Notes under the pieces: model-generated
The model's input: only the letters and a program-made list of their open reading frames with translations
The model's database searches: none
What the model was told of the DNA's origin: nothing
Translations under genes and position numbers: made by a program
Shown: positions 23,603-32,854 of the stretch, piece after piece
How the letters are laid out: the number at the start of each line of letters is the position of its first letter
Position numbering within the stretch: the first letter of the stretch is position 1
Source: CAKRJP01 sp963589425
GTDB taxonomy: Bacteria; Bacillota; Clostridia; Lachnospirales; Lachnospiraceae
Length of the DNA: 48,460 nucleotides
NCBI GenBank assembly: GCA_963589425.1
Contig: CAVAKZ010000014.1
Span: 1 to 48,460, forward strand
Direction: 5' to 3'

Positions 23603-24511
23603 TTAAGGTATTTCCTGATATTTTTCCAACTCTTTCAGATATGCCTTCCCTATGTCGCTTAATTTATGGTCCTTTCTTATGATGTAACCAATAGTAAGGG
23701 GATCCTCCTCCTTTAACTTAATGGACACAAAACCATCCTGCAGGGTCAAACTATCGATCATAATTCCCGTTCCTATGGAATAGCCCTTAAGCTTTGCCAA
23801 AAGCTCTGCAGAGGTAGCCCTATCATTGGTTTTTATCAGTTTTTCAAACTCATAATCAGCCAGGGCCTCCTCCGCAATATAAAAATCCCTGTCACTGCAC
23901 TGATCAAAGCTGATGCAAGGGTAATCTCTTAAATCTTTAAGGGAAATCTTTTTCTTATTTGCCAAGGGATGATCTTTCCATAAATAAGCAAAGGTTCCCC
24001 GCTTCATTAAAGGATGAAAGTCCAGCTGGTATTCTCTAAATAGCTTTTTTAGAATATTTCCATTGCTTTTCGAGTAGGCAATAATGCCAATCTCACTTTT
24101 TAAATCCTTCACATTAGACAATACATCTTCCGTTTTTGTTTCATGAATCGCATACACGAATCCCTCAGTGTCAAATTGCTTCACCGTATTCACAAAGGCG
24201 TGGACTGCAAATACATAGTGCTGCATAGACACAGAAAAATGCCTCTTCTTTTTATTCTTTTCGATATAGCGATCCTCAATCAGCTCATATTGACTAACCG
24301 CCTGTTTGGCATATACAAGAAATTCTCTTCCTGATTCCGATAGGGAAATTCCCTTATTGTTTCGATCAAAGATCCTAATCCCCAACTCTTCCTCCAACTC
24401 ATGGATGGTGGCGGAAAGAGCTGGCTGGGTTACAAACAATTTACTTGCAGCCTCCCGCATAGAAGAAGATCCTGCAATAGCCAACACATATTTAAGCTGC
24501 AAAATTGTCAT
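23603..24511 (-). CDS. LysR-family transcription regulator of the sulfur genes (CysL/CysR-like)
   Basis: A 302-residue LysR protein. The N-terminal winged helix-turn-helix is clear (LQLKYVLAIAGSSSMREAASKLFVTQPALSATIHELEEELG), followed by a two-lobed effector domain. The start ATG 24511 has GGGAG 9 bases upstream and gives normal family length; starts up to 24556 add an unneeded leader. It lies directly upstream of the ABC importer on the same strand, and a palindromic site lies between them. In other bacteria such regulators sense O-acetylserine or related sulfur-status signals; the effector here is unknown. Regulation of the sulfur operon is inferred from position. Confidence 0.88.
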   Translation of the reverse strand: MTILQLKYVLAIAGSSSMREAASKLFVTQPALSATIHELEEELGIRIFDRNNKGISLSESGREFLVYAKQAVSQYELIEDRYIEKNKKKRHFSVSMQHYVFAVHAFVNTVKQFDTEGFVYAIHETKTEDVLSNVKDLKSEIGIIAYSKSNGNILKKLFREYQLDFHPLMKRGTFAYLWKDHPLANKKKISLKDLRDYPCISFDQCSDRDFYIAEEALADYEFEKLIKTNDRATSAELLAKLKGYSIGTGIMIDSLTLQDGFVSIKLKEEDPLTIGYIIRKDHKLSDIGKAYLKELEKYQEIP

Positions 24512-24737
24512 GACTCTCACTCCCATCCCCATTATTTTTAGAAAAAAGTTTATCACTTAACTCTTTTTCTGTATAATCGCAAAATTCTATTTACAACTAT
24601 AAAAAAAACCTATACCCTAAAAACAACAACTTTCCTTTATCCCAGGCAAGAAAGCAATCGTATAAACAATCAGAAAGCAAAACAAAACAGTTTTCCAATA
24701 AACAACAAAGGCGAAACTCACGAAAGGAGTATTGATT

Positions 24738-26930
24738 ATGCCAAACGTACAAGGACAAGTAAATGCTCAAAGACAACAGCAGCAACAAAATCTTCAAGCA
24801 GATTTGAGACTGACGCAGGAACAAATTAGAAATGGAGGATATTCTGCAGCAGAGCTTGAAAAGCTCGAAATGCAGCGTAAAGAACTGGAAGATGAGTTCT
24901 TCCGCCAGATTGTTCATGATGAAAAATATAAGGAATTAGGCAACTTACAGAATTATCTGCGTGAAAGAAATCAGAAAGCCTGGACCCAGACCTTTGACGA
25001 ATGCGAAAAAAAATCTCAAAAGATTTTTGCAAAATTCAGAAAATTGTATAGCAAAAATGCGGGAAAGAAAAACTGGGAAGAAAGAAGCAGCGATCTGGCA
25101 CAGTTAAAGGAAGAAGCTTTAGCCCTTACCGAAACCATGACCAAGCGGGATCAGGCTCAGCAAGCTATTCGCGACAATACTAATATTACAGATTTTGATG
25201 CAGAGATTAAGGTCTTGATCGAAAAATCTTCCGATTCAGATTCTCCTACTTATAAGGCTGTCGTAGCAGCGGCTAAAGAGTACGTGACCACAAAAGATCT
25301 CAGCCAGCAATTAGATATTATTTGGAGAATGCAGGCTTGTATGAAGGAGTATGCAAAACTTAGATACAAGACCAAATATGGAACCAAAGAAGGCAAACGG
25401 CGTATGGATCAAGTTACAAAGTTATTGGCCATGACTGACAAATTTCTAGAATTCCAGGAATTCATTGAGCTGAAAAAACAAAATGATAAAAGTTCTAATG
25501 CTATGGATCACGAGGTAAAGTATGAAGAAGCAGCGGAATTTGAAGAAACAATACAGAAATATAATAAAATAACTACAAATAAAATACTTGACAGCAGATG
25601 GTATCAGATTTGTCTTCCCTATAAACGAGATAAAGAAGGTAATGTCACAAAAGATACCCAAGAAAATTATAATACAACTATGAAGTTTTTAAGAGCATAT
25701 CAGTCAAATAATACCAAAAGACAAATGGCTGCAATTGCCCGAATTTATCTGAAACAAAACCTTCCAGATTTTACCATGGAAGATTTGACTGTAGATAATT
25801 CTGTCAAACTCGCCAACGCTATGTTTGGAAAGGATATACAAAGAACTAACAAGTCTATTTTGACAGATTTTATTAAGGACTTAAGTAATCGCACCAAGGC
25901 TTATGATGTCTTGTTGTCCTACATGGGACGTCGTATTGCCGACCCACCCCTTGGAGTAATGACTGCAACTTTCCAATTACATGCACTAAACACAGGTATT
26001 GATCCTGAACGTATGAAAAAAATCCACAAGGACCGTCCTAGCAAAAAAAAGGTAGAGCAGATGTTGGATCAAGCCAAAGCTGCATATGAAATTGATCACC
26101 AAGCTCTTGATCCAGAGTTGGAAGATCAGCTTCGTACATTGATCGCAGAAGTAGATAAAGAAGAACAGGAGGAAAAGCAAAAACCAAGCTCTCCGGAATA
26201 TTTAAAAGAGTTATGTCTCTTCCAAACAAAGAAAAGAAAGCTGTATGAAGACAAAGCGGAAACACTCATTAAAGAACGTTATTCCGACTATATGAACACA
26301 GAAAACAAATATTGGAAGAAAAATGATCAGATGAGCTCCCTCCTCTTACCTTATGCGGTAAATAAAGATAAGCAGGTTACAAGCAAATCGGAACAATTCT
26401 TTAAGTACAATGAGAAATTAATCCCTCTGCTTCACAGCGAAGACCCTGAGGATCGAATTGCTGCTCTTGCTTCTGTTTTCTTAAGATTAAGAAAATTCAA
26501 TTATGCAAAAAACAGACCTGTCAGCTCAACTATCGCAGAGTATGATAAACAAATGTTAGGGACTCCCGGTTTCGTAAGCCAGTATCGAGCATTTGGGGAT
26601 TTCTTAGCAGAGGAAGAAAAAAGAAGTCCGGACCATCCAATGATCAAATACATGAAAAAAGTTTATGAGAACCCTCTTACAGACTACAGCCTAAATTTGG
26701 TCTACACCAATAGATATGCCCATGGATATGATGATGCCGGAAACTTTTTTGATAATGCCGAACTAGAAAAAACATCTAAAACTTCCTTTGACGCTACTGT
26801 GAAGTTAGTAAACGAAGAGATAAAAAGGCAAAAGGCAGAGAATAACGATAAGCTAGCTTACACTGACGAAACTGAAGATGCAAAATTAAAACAGCTATGC
26901 GAAAGCAGAGGACTTGAAGTCTTCAAATAG
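24738..26930 (+). CDS. Uncharacterised 730-residue helical, Gln-rich-start protein
   Basis: I do not recognise this protein. It has no signal peptide or membrane segment. Residues 1-20 are Gln-rich (five Q in a row), residues 20-140 are highly charged and probably coiled-coil, and the rest looks all-helical. Around residues 172-222 there is a pattern Y..V..AAKEY...(spacer)..EY...R....EGKRR. A Lys/Glu-rich linker falls near residues 470-495. The start is ATG 24738 with AAAGGAG 8 bases upstream. It is a single-gene unit with a strong terminator, divergent from the LysR gene, and seems unrelated to the sulfur block. Like the calpain-type protein at 38.8-41.9 kb, it is large, lacks a signal and has a Gln-rich start, but I see no alignable similarity. 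Confidence 0.75.
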   Translation: MPNVQGQVNAQRQQQQQNLQADLRLTQEQIRNGGYSAAELEKLEMQRKELEDEFFRQIVHDEKYKELGNLQNYLRERNQKAWTQTFDECEKKSQKIFAKFRKLYSKNAGKKNWEERSSDLAQLKEEALALTETMTKRDQAQQAIRDNTNITDFDAEIKVLIEKSSDSDSPTYKAVVAAAKEYVTTKDLSQQLDIIWRMQACMKEYAKLRYKTKYGTKEGKRRMDQVTKLLAMTDKFLEFQEFIELKKQNDKSSNAMDHEVKYEEAAEFEETIQKYNKITTNKILDSRWYQICLPYKRDKEGNVTKDTQENYNTTMKFLRAYQSNNTKRQMAAIARIYLKQNLPDFTMEDLTVDNSVKLANAMFGKDIQRTNKSILTDFIKDLSNRTKAYDVLLSYMGRRIADPPLGVMTATFQLHALNTGIDPERMKKIHKDRPSKKKVEQMLDQAKAAYEIDHQALDPELEDQLRTLIAEVDKEEQEEKQKPSSPEYLKELCLFQTKKRKLYEDKAETLIKERYSDYMNTENKYWKKNDQMSSLLLPYAVNKDKQVTSKSEQFFKYNEKLIPLLHSEDPEDRIAALASVFLRLRKFNYAKNRPVSSTIAEYDKQMLGTPGFVSQYRAFGDFLAEEEKRSPDHPMIKYMKKVYENPLTDYSLNLVYTNRYAHGYDDAGNFFDNAELEKTSKTSFDATVKLVNEEIKRQKAENNDKLAYTDETEDAKLKQLCESRGLEVFK

Positions 26931-26944
26931 GATAATAACAAGGT

Positions 26945-26990
26945 GGTTACATCCCAGTAATATGGGGGATGTAACCATTTTTCTTTTTGG
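26945..26990 (+). terminator. Rho-independent terminator after the 730-residue protein gene
   Basis: An 11-bp stem GGTTACATCCC / GGGATGTAACC is followed by ATTTTTCTTTTT on the plus strand, 14 bases after the stop codon. Confidence 0.9.
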
Positions 26991-27057
26991 GGCCAATAGA
27001 CACCACCTATTTGTTCTGTTATGATTAAACAAAAAAAATTAAAGGAGATGATGACAA

Positions 27058-27894
27058 TTGAACAAAAAATTTCAAGAATTAATTTCGTACCTTTCCATTA
27101 TTGTGGGGGCACTGTTTGCCAGTTTCTCCGTAGCCTGTATCTTGCTTCCTAATGATGCCATTGATTATGGGACCGCCGGAATTGCAATGATCATCAGCAA
27201 ACTTACGGGATATAACCTATCCCTCTGCGTACTTGTAGTATTTCTGCCCTTTCTGATCGCCGGTATTTTCCTTCTTGGAAAATATTTCTTTGCAAAAACA
27301 TTTGTTGGTTTTATCGTATATACCATTGGCCTTGCCTGCTTTGAAGAAATCCCCTTCGAACTGAATACAGAACATTTTCTGGCTGTTGCCTTCGGAGGTA
27401 TCCTTCTTGGTATAGGACTTTCCCTGATTCTAAGAAATGGGGGCTGCATTGACGGTTCCGAGATTTTCGCCAATATCATTGTCAGTCGAATTTACAAGCA
27501 TACCGGAAAAGATTACAGTATTTCTAATTTACTGGTGGCCTTCAATATCTGTGTGTATATTGCAGTATTCCTGCTGATCAACCGGGACGCAGCCCTTCTA
27601 AGCCTCCTAGTTTATATTATTGCCACCGCCATTATCGATCACTTTACCGACCACTACGAAGCCATTAAGCAAGTTACCATTATTACCAAAAATCCTGATG
27701 CAATTATCAAAGACATCAAGGACAAGCTTAATAAGACCTGCACTATTATCAATTCCTCCGGGGTTATTGCCGGGGATAACACCACTCTCATCTGTTATGT
27801 AAATTATTTCGAGCTCCAGCAGATGCGAAAGATTATCTCAAGAAATAAGGGATCTTTTAGTACAGTTTCTACTATTGATGAGATTCTCAGATAA
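27058..27894 (+). CDS. YitT-family membrane protein (DUF161/DUF2179)
   Basis: A 278-residue protein with about five or six membrane helices (residues 10-200) and a C-terminal cytoplasmic DUF2179 domain (about 205-278, QVTIITKNPDAIIKDI to STVSTIDEIL). The conserved NGGCIDGSEIFANI segment of the family is present. Its biochemical role is not firmly known. The start codon is TTG: AAAGGAG lies 10 bases upstream and an in-frame stop lies two codons before it, so no other start is possible. A second, diverged YitT gene lies at 30.6-31.4 kb beyond the hybrid kinase. Confidence 0.88.
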   Translation: MNKKFQELISYLSIIVGALFASFSVACILLPNDAIDYGTAGIAMIISKLTGYNLSLCVLVVFLPFLIAGIFLLGKYFFAKTFVGFIVYTIGLACFEEIPFELNTEHFLAVAFGGILLGIGLSLILRNGGCIDGSEIFANIIVSRIYKHTGKDYSISNLLVAFNICVYIAVFLLINRDAALLSLLVYIIATAIIDHFTDHYEAIKQVTIITKNPDAIIKDIKDKLNKTCTIINSSGVIAGDNTTLICYVNYFELQQMRKIISRNKGSFSTVSTIDEILR

Positions 27895-27907
27895 GTCTGA
27901 AAATATT

Positions 27908-27952
27908 AAAAAAGGAAGAGGATGTCCATTTATTGGTTTCCTCTTCCTTTTT
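27908..27952. terminator. Bidirectional terminator between YitT gene and hybrid kinase
   Basis: AAAAAAGGAAGAGGA and TCCTCTTCCTTTTT pair around a 16-base loop, giving T-runs on both strands. It lies between two converging genes. Confidence 0.88.
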
Positions 27953-27979
27953 CTATTTAAGTTCTTACTATTTAAGTTC

Positions 27980-30547
27980 TCACAAGGGTTTCTTGGTCAG
28001 ACATTGCTTTACAACCCTCAAAAGTTTTTCCCCATCCAAAGGCTTTGCCAGATGTCCGGTCATTCCTGCCAATTGATTCTTAATAATATCATCTGCAAAT
28101 ACATTGGCAGACATGGCAATAATAGGAACCTGCCTTGCATCGGTACGACCTAATTCTCGGATTTTTCTTGTGGCATCCCGTCCATTTAAATTAGGCATCA
28201 TAATGTCCATAAGAATCATCTGATAATGACCAATTTCTGATTTTTCAAACATGTCCACTGCTTCCTGGCCATCGGAAGCACACTCCACTACTATCCCCTG
28301 ATCTTCCAGGATAAATTTAGCAATTTCCATGTTTAGCTCATTATCTTCCACCACCAGAGCCCGTAATCCCTTAAGAGAGGCAGGCACGCAATCTTCTACC
28401 TTCCCTTCCTCCTCAAGATTTCCAACCTTGAAAGGAATTGTAGTTACTGCCTTAGTTCCCACCCCCTGCTTACTTTCTAGCTGGATGTTGCCATTGAGCT
28501 TCTCTGCTATTTTCTTTGCGATAGGAAGTCCTATTCCTATTCCCTGGTATCTGGTGCGGCTTCCCTCATCTTCCTGGGAAAAAAGATCAAAGGCATGTTC
28601 CAAAAATTTAGGACTCATTCCTATTCCTTGATCCTCGCAGCCAAAACTAACGCTTACATTTCCATTATCAATCCGTTCTTCCTTGCACCATACCCTTATG
28701 GTAGTCCCGGCCGGTGAAAATTTAATTGCATTGTCTGCAACGATCGTTAAAACTCTCTGCACATAGATAGGATCTCCCAAGAGGTACCTAAACTCAATCT
28801 CGCTTTTGTCCCAGTCAATCTGATATTGAATATTTTTCTTGGCCGCTTTCCTTTGCTCCTCCTCATTTACCGTCCGCAAAAGTTCCGTAATATCGATCAT
28901 AATCTCCCGGGGAACCCCTTGATCGGACTGCAGCTGATTCATCTCTAGAATGTCTCCTACCGTTGTCACTAGGTATCTAGACAACTCCTTAATCTTACTT
29001 CTGCATTTTTTCTGCAAATTCAGATCTTCCGGAAATTGGTCTGCAATATCCAAAAGTCCTATGATGCCATTTACAGGAGTTCGAATATCATGACTCATAT
29101 TAGAGAGAAAACGATTTTTTTCTGCCACTTCATGTCTGGCTTCAGCAGCCTTCATTACAATCTGCTGTTCTTTTCTTTTCTCATCAGTAATCTCCCTAAT
29201 AGCACAAAGGACATGGGTTACATGACCATTTGCATCGGTCTTTTTGATTACCAGCCTGGCCTTATGCCACTTCCCATTTTTCATGCGATATTCCATAGAA
29301 AGAGTTCCCTCCCTCTCCAACCGCTCCGCCATAGTAGACACATCTATAAATGCAAGAAAATCCTCCAGATAGGCATCATCCACTAAGCTATTACTATTTT
29401 GCCTTGCACTCCCACTCATGCAGCCTTCTCGTTTTATATCATTAGGATAATTGTCATATCCTGCTACTACTTCATAAGAATCATTCTCCAAATCAATTCT
29501 TGAAATATAATAATAACTTTTACCAATGGCAGAGATAATCTCATTTTTAATCTCTGCTTCTTCCAAAGCTTTCCTTAATTTCTCCTTTTCCTCTTTTAAC
29601 TCTTTTACTACTATGCTCAATTCATCCTTGGCATTATTTGCTCGCTTCGCCTCATCCTGGGCGGCGATTAATTCTTCTTTGTTTTTTTCTTGAACAGAAA
29701 TAACATCTTCGATATTACGAAACCCTACCACCAATTTTAATGGCTCTGTAGGTTTCGATGTTTTAATAAATGAAACACTAAAATGAGAGAGGTTTCTCTG
29801 GAATAAAATTCGATATTTAATTTCTAATTTTTCTCGCCCCTCCAAAAAGCTTTCCTTCAGACAATCTATGGCTACCATTTTTAAGAAGTTCTTCTGATCT
29901 TCCGGGCAAACCCACTCTTTGGCATATTTTTTCATAGCCTCACTGTAGCAAAAAGTCTCCAAAAACTCCTCTTCCATTTGATCTAGTATGCGATTATCCA
30001 GTTTGATAACCACTCCCCAATCTCTTTCCGGTACAATTTCATAAACTGCCACATAATCTTCCGTCAGAGCTCTGATAATCTGCCTAGATTCCTCCACCTT
30101 TTTTCCCAAGCTATTAGGGAATTCTTCATTATTCATCTGCTCCTTGTCCGGAATCGAGTGATGGATATGCAGTACCTTCCATTTTCCATCCTTATAGCCA
30201 TACAAAATCGTGAACCTAGTATCCATATCGATGCAGGTGAAAGCATTTTTCAGGTGCCCTAAAATCATTACGGAACCATATACCATATGGTGTTCTTCAT
30301 CAATAGGAACCTCTTCTATGAGGAAGTCCTTCCATTCAAAACGAACCTCTTCTCTCTGCCATACATCAAACTGGAGACTCTGGTAAAATTCTTGAAAATT
30401 CTGAAAAAATTCATGCTTTCCTGTTCCGATCACGCTCATATTTTCATCCAATAATTCCAGGATATCCATCTCTTCTTCTGCCGAAGCATCTAAGTAGGAA
30501 TTTAAGATATGCAATGTTAATTTTTTAAAATCTATTTTCTTATCCAT
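27980..30547 (-). CDS. Cytosolic hybrid histidine kinase with NTF2-like and PAS sensor domains
   Basis: An 855-residue soluble kinase with no membrane helix. Residues 1-140 look like an NTF2/SnoaL-type pocket domain (YLDASAEEEMDILELLDENMSVIGTG to DGKWKVLHIHHSIP). PAS-like regions at about 150-285 and 345-470 are separated by a coiled coil. HisKA follows with the phospho-acceptor in FLSNMSHDIRTPVNGI, then HATPase (GIGMS, GIGIGLPIAKK), and a C-terminal receiver with VVEDNELN, Asp in LMDIMMPNLNG and Lys in LAKPLDG. There is no DNA-binding or Hpt domain, so a further phosphorelay partner is needed. The ATG 30547 has AAAGGAGAT upstream and lies 27 bases after the second YitT gene, so the two are co-transcribed. 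Confidence 0.9.
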   Translation of the reverse strand: MDKKIDFKKLTLHILNSYLDASAEEEMDILELLDENMSVIGTGKHEFFQNFQEFYQSLQFDVWQREEVRFEWKDFLIEEVPIDEEHHMVYGSVMILGHLKNAFTCIDMDTRFTILYGYKDGKWKVLHIHHSIPDKEQMNNEEFPNSLGKKVEESRQIIRALTEDYVAVYEIVPERDWGVVIKLDNRILDQMEEEFLETFCYSEAMKKYAKEWVCPEDQKNFLKMVAIDCLKESFLEGREKLEIKYRILFQRNLSHFSVSFIKTSKPTEPLKLVVGFRNIEDVISVQEKNKEELIAAQDEAKRANNAKDELSIVVKELKEEKEKLRKALEEAEIKNEIISAIGKSYYYISRIDLENDSYEVVAGYDNYPNDIKREGCMSGSARQNSNSLVDDAYLEDFLAFIDVSTMAERLEREGTLSMEYRMKNGKWHKARLVIKKTDANGHVTHVLCAIREITDEKRKEQQIVMKAAEARHEVAEKNRFLSNMSHDIRTPVNGIIGLLDIADQFPEDLNLQKKCRSKIKELSRYLVTTVGDILEMNQLQSDQGVPREIMIDITELLRTVNEEEQRKAAKKNIQYQIDWDKSEIEFRYLLGDPIYVQRVLTIVADNAIKFSPAGTTIRVWCKEERIDNGNVSVSFGCEDQGIGMSPKFLEHAFDLFSQEDEGSRTRYQGIGIGLPIAKKIAEKLNGNIQLESKQGVGTKAVTTIPFKVGNLEEEGKVEDCVPASLKGLRALVVEDNELNMEIAKFILEDQGIVVECASDGQEAVDMFEKSEIGHYQMILMDIMMPNLNGRDATRKIRELGRTDARQVPIIAMSANVFADDIIKNQLAGMTGHLAKPLDGEKLLRVVKQCLTKKPL

Positions 30548-30574
30548 CTACCACATCTCCTTTATAGGCTGAGA

Positions 30575-31447
30575 TTAATGACTTCTCTCCTTGGGCCGGT
30601 ACCGAACATCGGATACGGTATATACTGTCACAAAGGCTTCCGGATCATTCTTCACAATATAATCCATAAGTTTCTGATATTCACTTCTATCTACAATAGT
30701 GATAAGCTCCCTATACTTCTGCATATTATAAGCTCCCATTGCTTCATAAAATGTTGCCCCACTGTGAAGTTCATGTAAAATAAACTGCCGCATCTGTTCT
30801 TCCTGCTTTGTAATAATACAGACTCTCTTCTTAACATTCTGTCCAAAGATAAAATGGTCCAGCACAATGCCGTTAAAGTAAGTACCCAGCACACTGAGGA
30901 CCACTGCTTTTTTGTCGTAGATTAAAGCCGACGAAAGGGCAATACACATTCCTGCAATGGACATAGCCTTTCCAATCTCAATGCGAAAATACTTATTCAA
31001 AATCTTGGCCACAATATCCAATCCACCAGAAGAAGCATTCATGTTAAATAAGATGCTAAGGCCAATGCTAACTACCAAAATATAGCAGATCACATCCAGC
31101 TCGTTACTGCCTGTTAAAGATTCAAAATTTGGAAATGCCCGTTCAAATATCCACAGATATACCGGGAGCAAAATACTGGTATATACCGTCTTGCTTCCAA
31201 ACTCTTTACCACAAGTTACAAATCCAATCAGCAATAAAACCACGTTTAAAATCATGGTAATCTCCGACACGGTCAAAGGCCCAAAATGTGCCATAATAAT
31301 TGCTAGTGCCGAGATACTACTGATGGATGTCTGACTGGGAATCATAAAGAAATACACTGCCACAGCGATTAACCCCACTGCTATGGTCATAACTAAAACT
31401 TCCTTCAAATCATTCCCCGTAATGCCTAATTTCTTTTGTTTATTCAT
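30575..31447 (-). CDS. YitT-family membrane protein (second copy)
   Basis: A 290-residue membrane protein with about five helices and a C-terminal DUF2179 domain (KKRVCIITKQEEQMRQFI to VTVYTVSDVRY). The family segment NASSGGLDIVAKIL replaces the NGGCIDGSEIFANI of the copy at 27 kb, so they are diverged paralogues rather than a recent duplication. ATG 31447 is preferred; a GTG at 31462 is possible, and both have weak ribosome binding sites. It is the first gene of a two-gene unit with the cytosolic hybrid kinase, which could sense a state linked to this protein (inference). Confidence 0.85.
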   Translation of the reverse strand: MNKQKKLGITGNDLKEVLVMTIAVGLIAVAVYFFMIPSQTSISSISALAIIMAHFGPLTVSEITMILNVVLLLIGFVTCGKEFGSKTVYTSILLPVYLWIFERAFPNFESLTGSNELDVICYILVVSIGLSILFNMNASSGGLDIVAKILNKYFRIEIGKAMSIAGMCIALSSALIYDKKAVVLSVLGTYFNGIVLDHFIFGQNVKKRVCIITKQEEQMRQFILHELHSGATFYEAMGAYNMQKYRELITIVDRSEYQKLMDYIVKNDPEAFVTVYTVSDVRYRPKERSH

Positions 31448-31666
31448 TTCTCTTTTCCCCACTTTGATCCATGAATTTTTTGTTATTTAGTTACTTTTCA
31501 GTATACCCTAAAACATCTTTTATACGCAACCATATGAGGCACTGAAAAATTGCCCTTTTCTCTTGCATCCACCATTTTTTCCCGATAAGATGGATGTATC
31601 AAACCTATCATTTTACTGAACAAAAGCTACATAGAATAAAATATAAAATAAGGAGATTATTTGATT

Positions 31667-32590
31667 ATGAAACAAGATTTTACCTATCCTTCTTCCGACA
31701 AAAAAACACAGATTCACGGAATCATCTGGAGACCTGACTGCACTCCAAAAGCTATCTTGCAAATTTGCCACGGCATGGTGGAATATGTAGACCGCTATGA
31801 TGAGTTTGCCCGGTATGCAGCAAGCCAAGGCTACTGCGTGGTAGCCAATGATCATTTAGGCCATGGGGCCTCTGTAGTCACTGACGACCAGCACGGCTAC
31901 TTCGCTCACCCCAATGGAAATGAATGTGTCATTGCAGATATCCACAGACTGCGGAAGATGGTTCAACAAAAATACCCAGACCTTCCCTACTTTATCCTAG
32001 GCCACAGCATGGGGTCTTTCTTAACCAGACAGTATATCCAGATTTATGGAAAAGGCCTGGCAGGATCCATCATTATGGGAACCGGATCCCAGCCTGAGAT
32101 TGCCCTCTTGGCTGGAAAAGCAATCTGTCGCATTCTTGCAAGATTTCGGGGCTGGAACTACCGTAGTGCTTTTGTAGACGGCATGGCTTTTGGCAGTTAC
32201 AACAAACAGTTTGAGCCCGCTCGCACTCCAAATGATTGGCTGACCAAGGATCTTGCCATTATAGCGGCCTGCGCAGGCAACCCCTGGTCTAACTTCCGTT
32301 TCACCGTCAACGCATATTATCACATGTTCCGAGGCATTGAATATATTCAAAAGCCTGCCCACATCCAACAGATTCCCAAAGACCTGCCTCTGTTTTTCGT
32401 GGCCGGATCCGATGATCCAGTGGGTAACAACGGAAAAAGCGTCGTAAAAGTTTATAAGCAATATAAAAAGGCTGGTATCAAAGACGTAAAGATGAAACTA
32501 TACCCCAATGACCGCCATGAGATTTTAAACGAGACAGATCGGGACGTGGTTTATGAGGATTTGCTCACCTGGATGAATCAATTGATCTGA
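31667..32590 (+). CDS. Alpha/beta hydrolase, monoacylglycerol lipase-like (serine hydrolase)
   Basis: A 307-residue cytoplasmic alpha/beta hydrolase of the lysophospholipase/Hydrolase_4 group. The oxyanion region is ICHGMVEYVDRY, the nucleophile serine lies in LGHSMGS, the acid in AGSDDPVG and the catalytic His in DRHEIL. The NDHLGHGAS segment is typical of monoglyceride lipases. ATG 31667 has AAGGAG 11 bases upstream; the in-frame TTG at 31661 is a possible alternative. It is a single-gene unit with its own terminator. The natural ester substrate is not known. Confidence 0.92.
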   Translation: MKQDFTYPSSDKKTQIHGIIWRPDCTPKAILQICHGMVEYVDRYDEFARYAASQGYCVVANDHLGHGASVVTDDQHGYFAHPNGNECVIADIHRLRKMVQQKYPDLPYFILGHSMGSFLTRQYIQIYGKGLAGSIIMGTGSQPEIALLAGKAICRILARFRGWNYRSAFVDGMAFGSYNKQFEPARTPNDWLTKDLAIIAACAGNPWSNFRFTVNAYYHMFRGIEYIQKPAHIQQIPKDLPLFFVAGSDDPVGNNGKSVVKVYKQYKKAGIKDVKMKLYPNDRHEILNETDRDVVYEDLLTWMNQLI

Positions 32591-32612
32591 TAAACTATGG
32601 AAATTAAATAAG

Positions 32613-32656
32613 ACCAGTCCTTACAGTAGCCATTCTACTTGTAAGGGCTGGTTTTA
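32613..32656 (+). terminator. Rho-independent terminator after the hydrolase gene
   Basis: ACCAGTCCTTACA and TGTAAGGGCTGGT form a 13-bp stem with one wobble pair, followed by a short T-run. Confidence 0.82.
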
Positions 32657-32775
32657 TATAATTTATAACCATCCATTTTCAACTTCTGCTTTGTTCCTAT
32701 TGGCATAATGCTCATCTCCCTCGTCTGCCATAAGATAAGTATACCATAATTCCATAAGCTTCTACTATTGCATAC

Positions 32776-32804
32776 TTGCAAAACCCTACCCCTGAGAATA
32801 AAAT
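32776..32804 (+). promoter_or_regulatory. Probable sigma-A promoter of the binding-protein/kinase operon
   Basis: TTGCAA and TAAAAT are separated by 17 bp. The -10 box ends 50 bases before the start codon of the binding-protein gene. Confidence 0.55.
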
Positions 32805-32854
32805 AAAACTAGTTGTTTCAATCAATCAAAAGACATACAGGAAACTTAAAAATT

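Noticed and set aside
24738..26930. SMC-like or S-layer protein
   Set aside because: No Walker motifs, no signal peptide and no SLH repeats are present.
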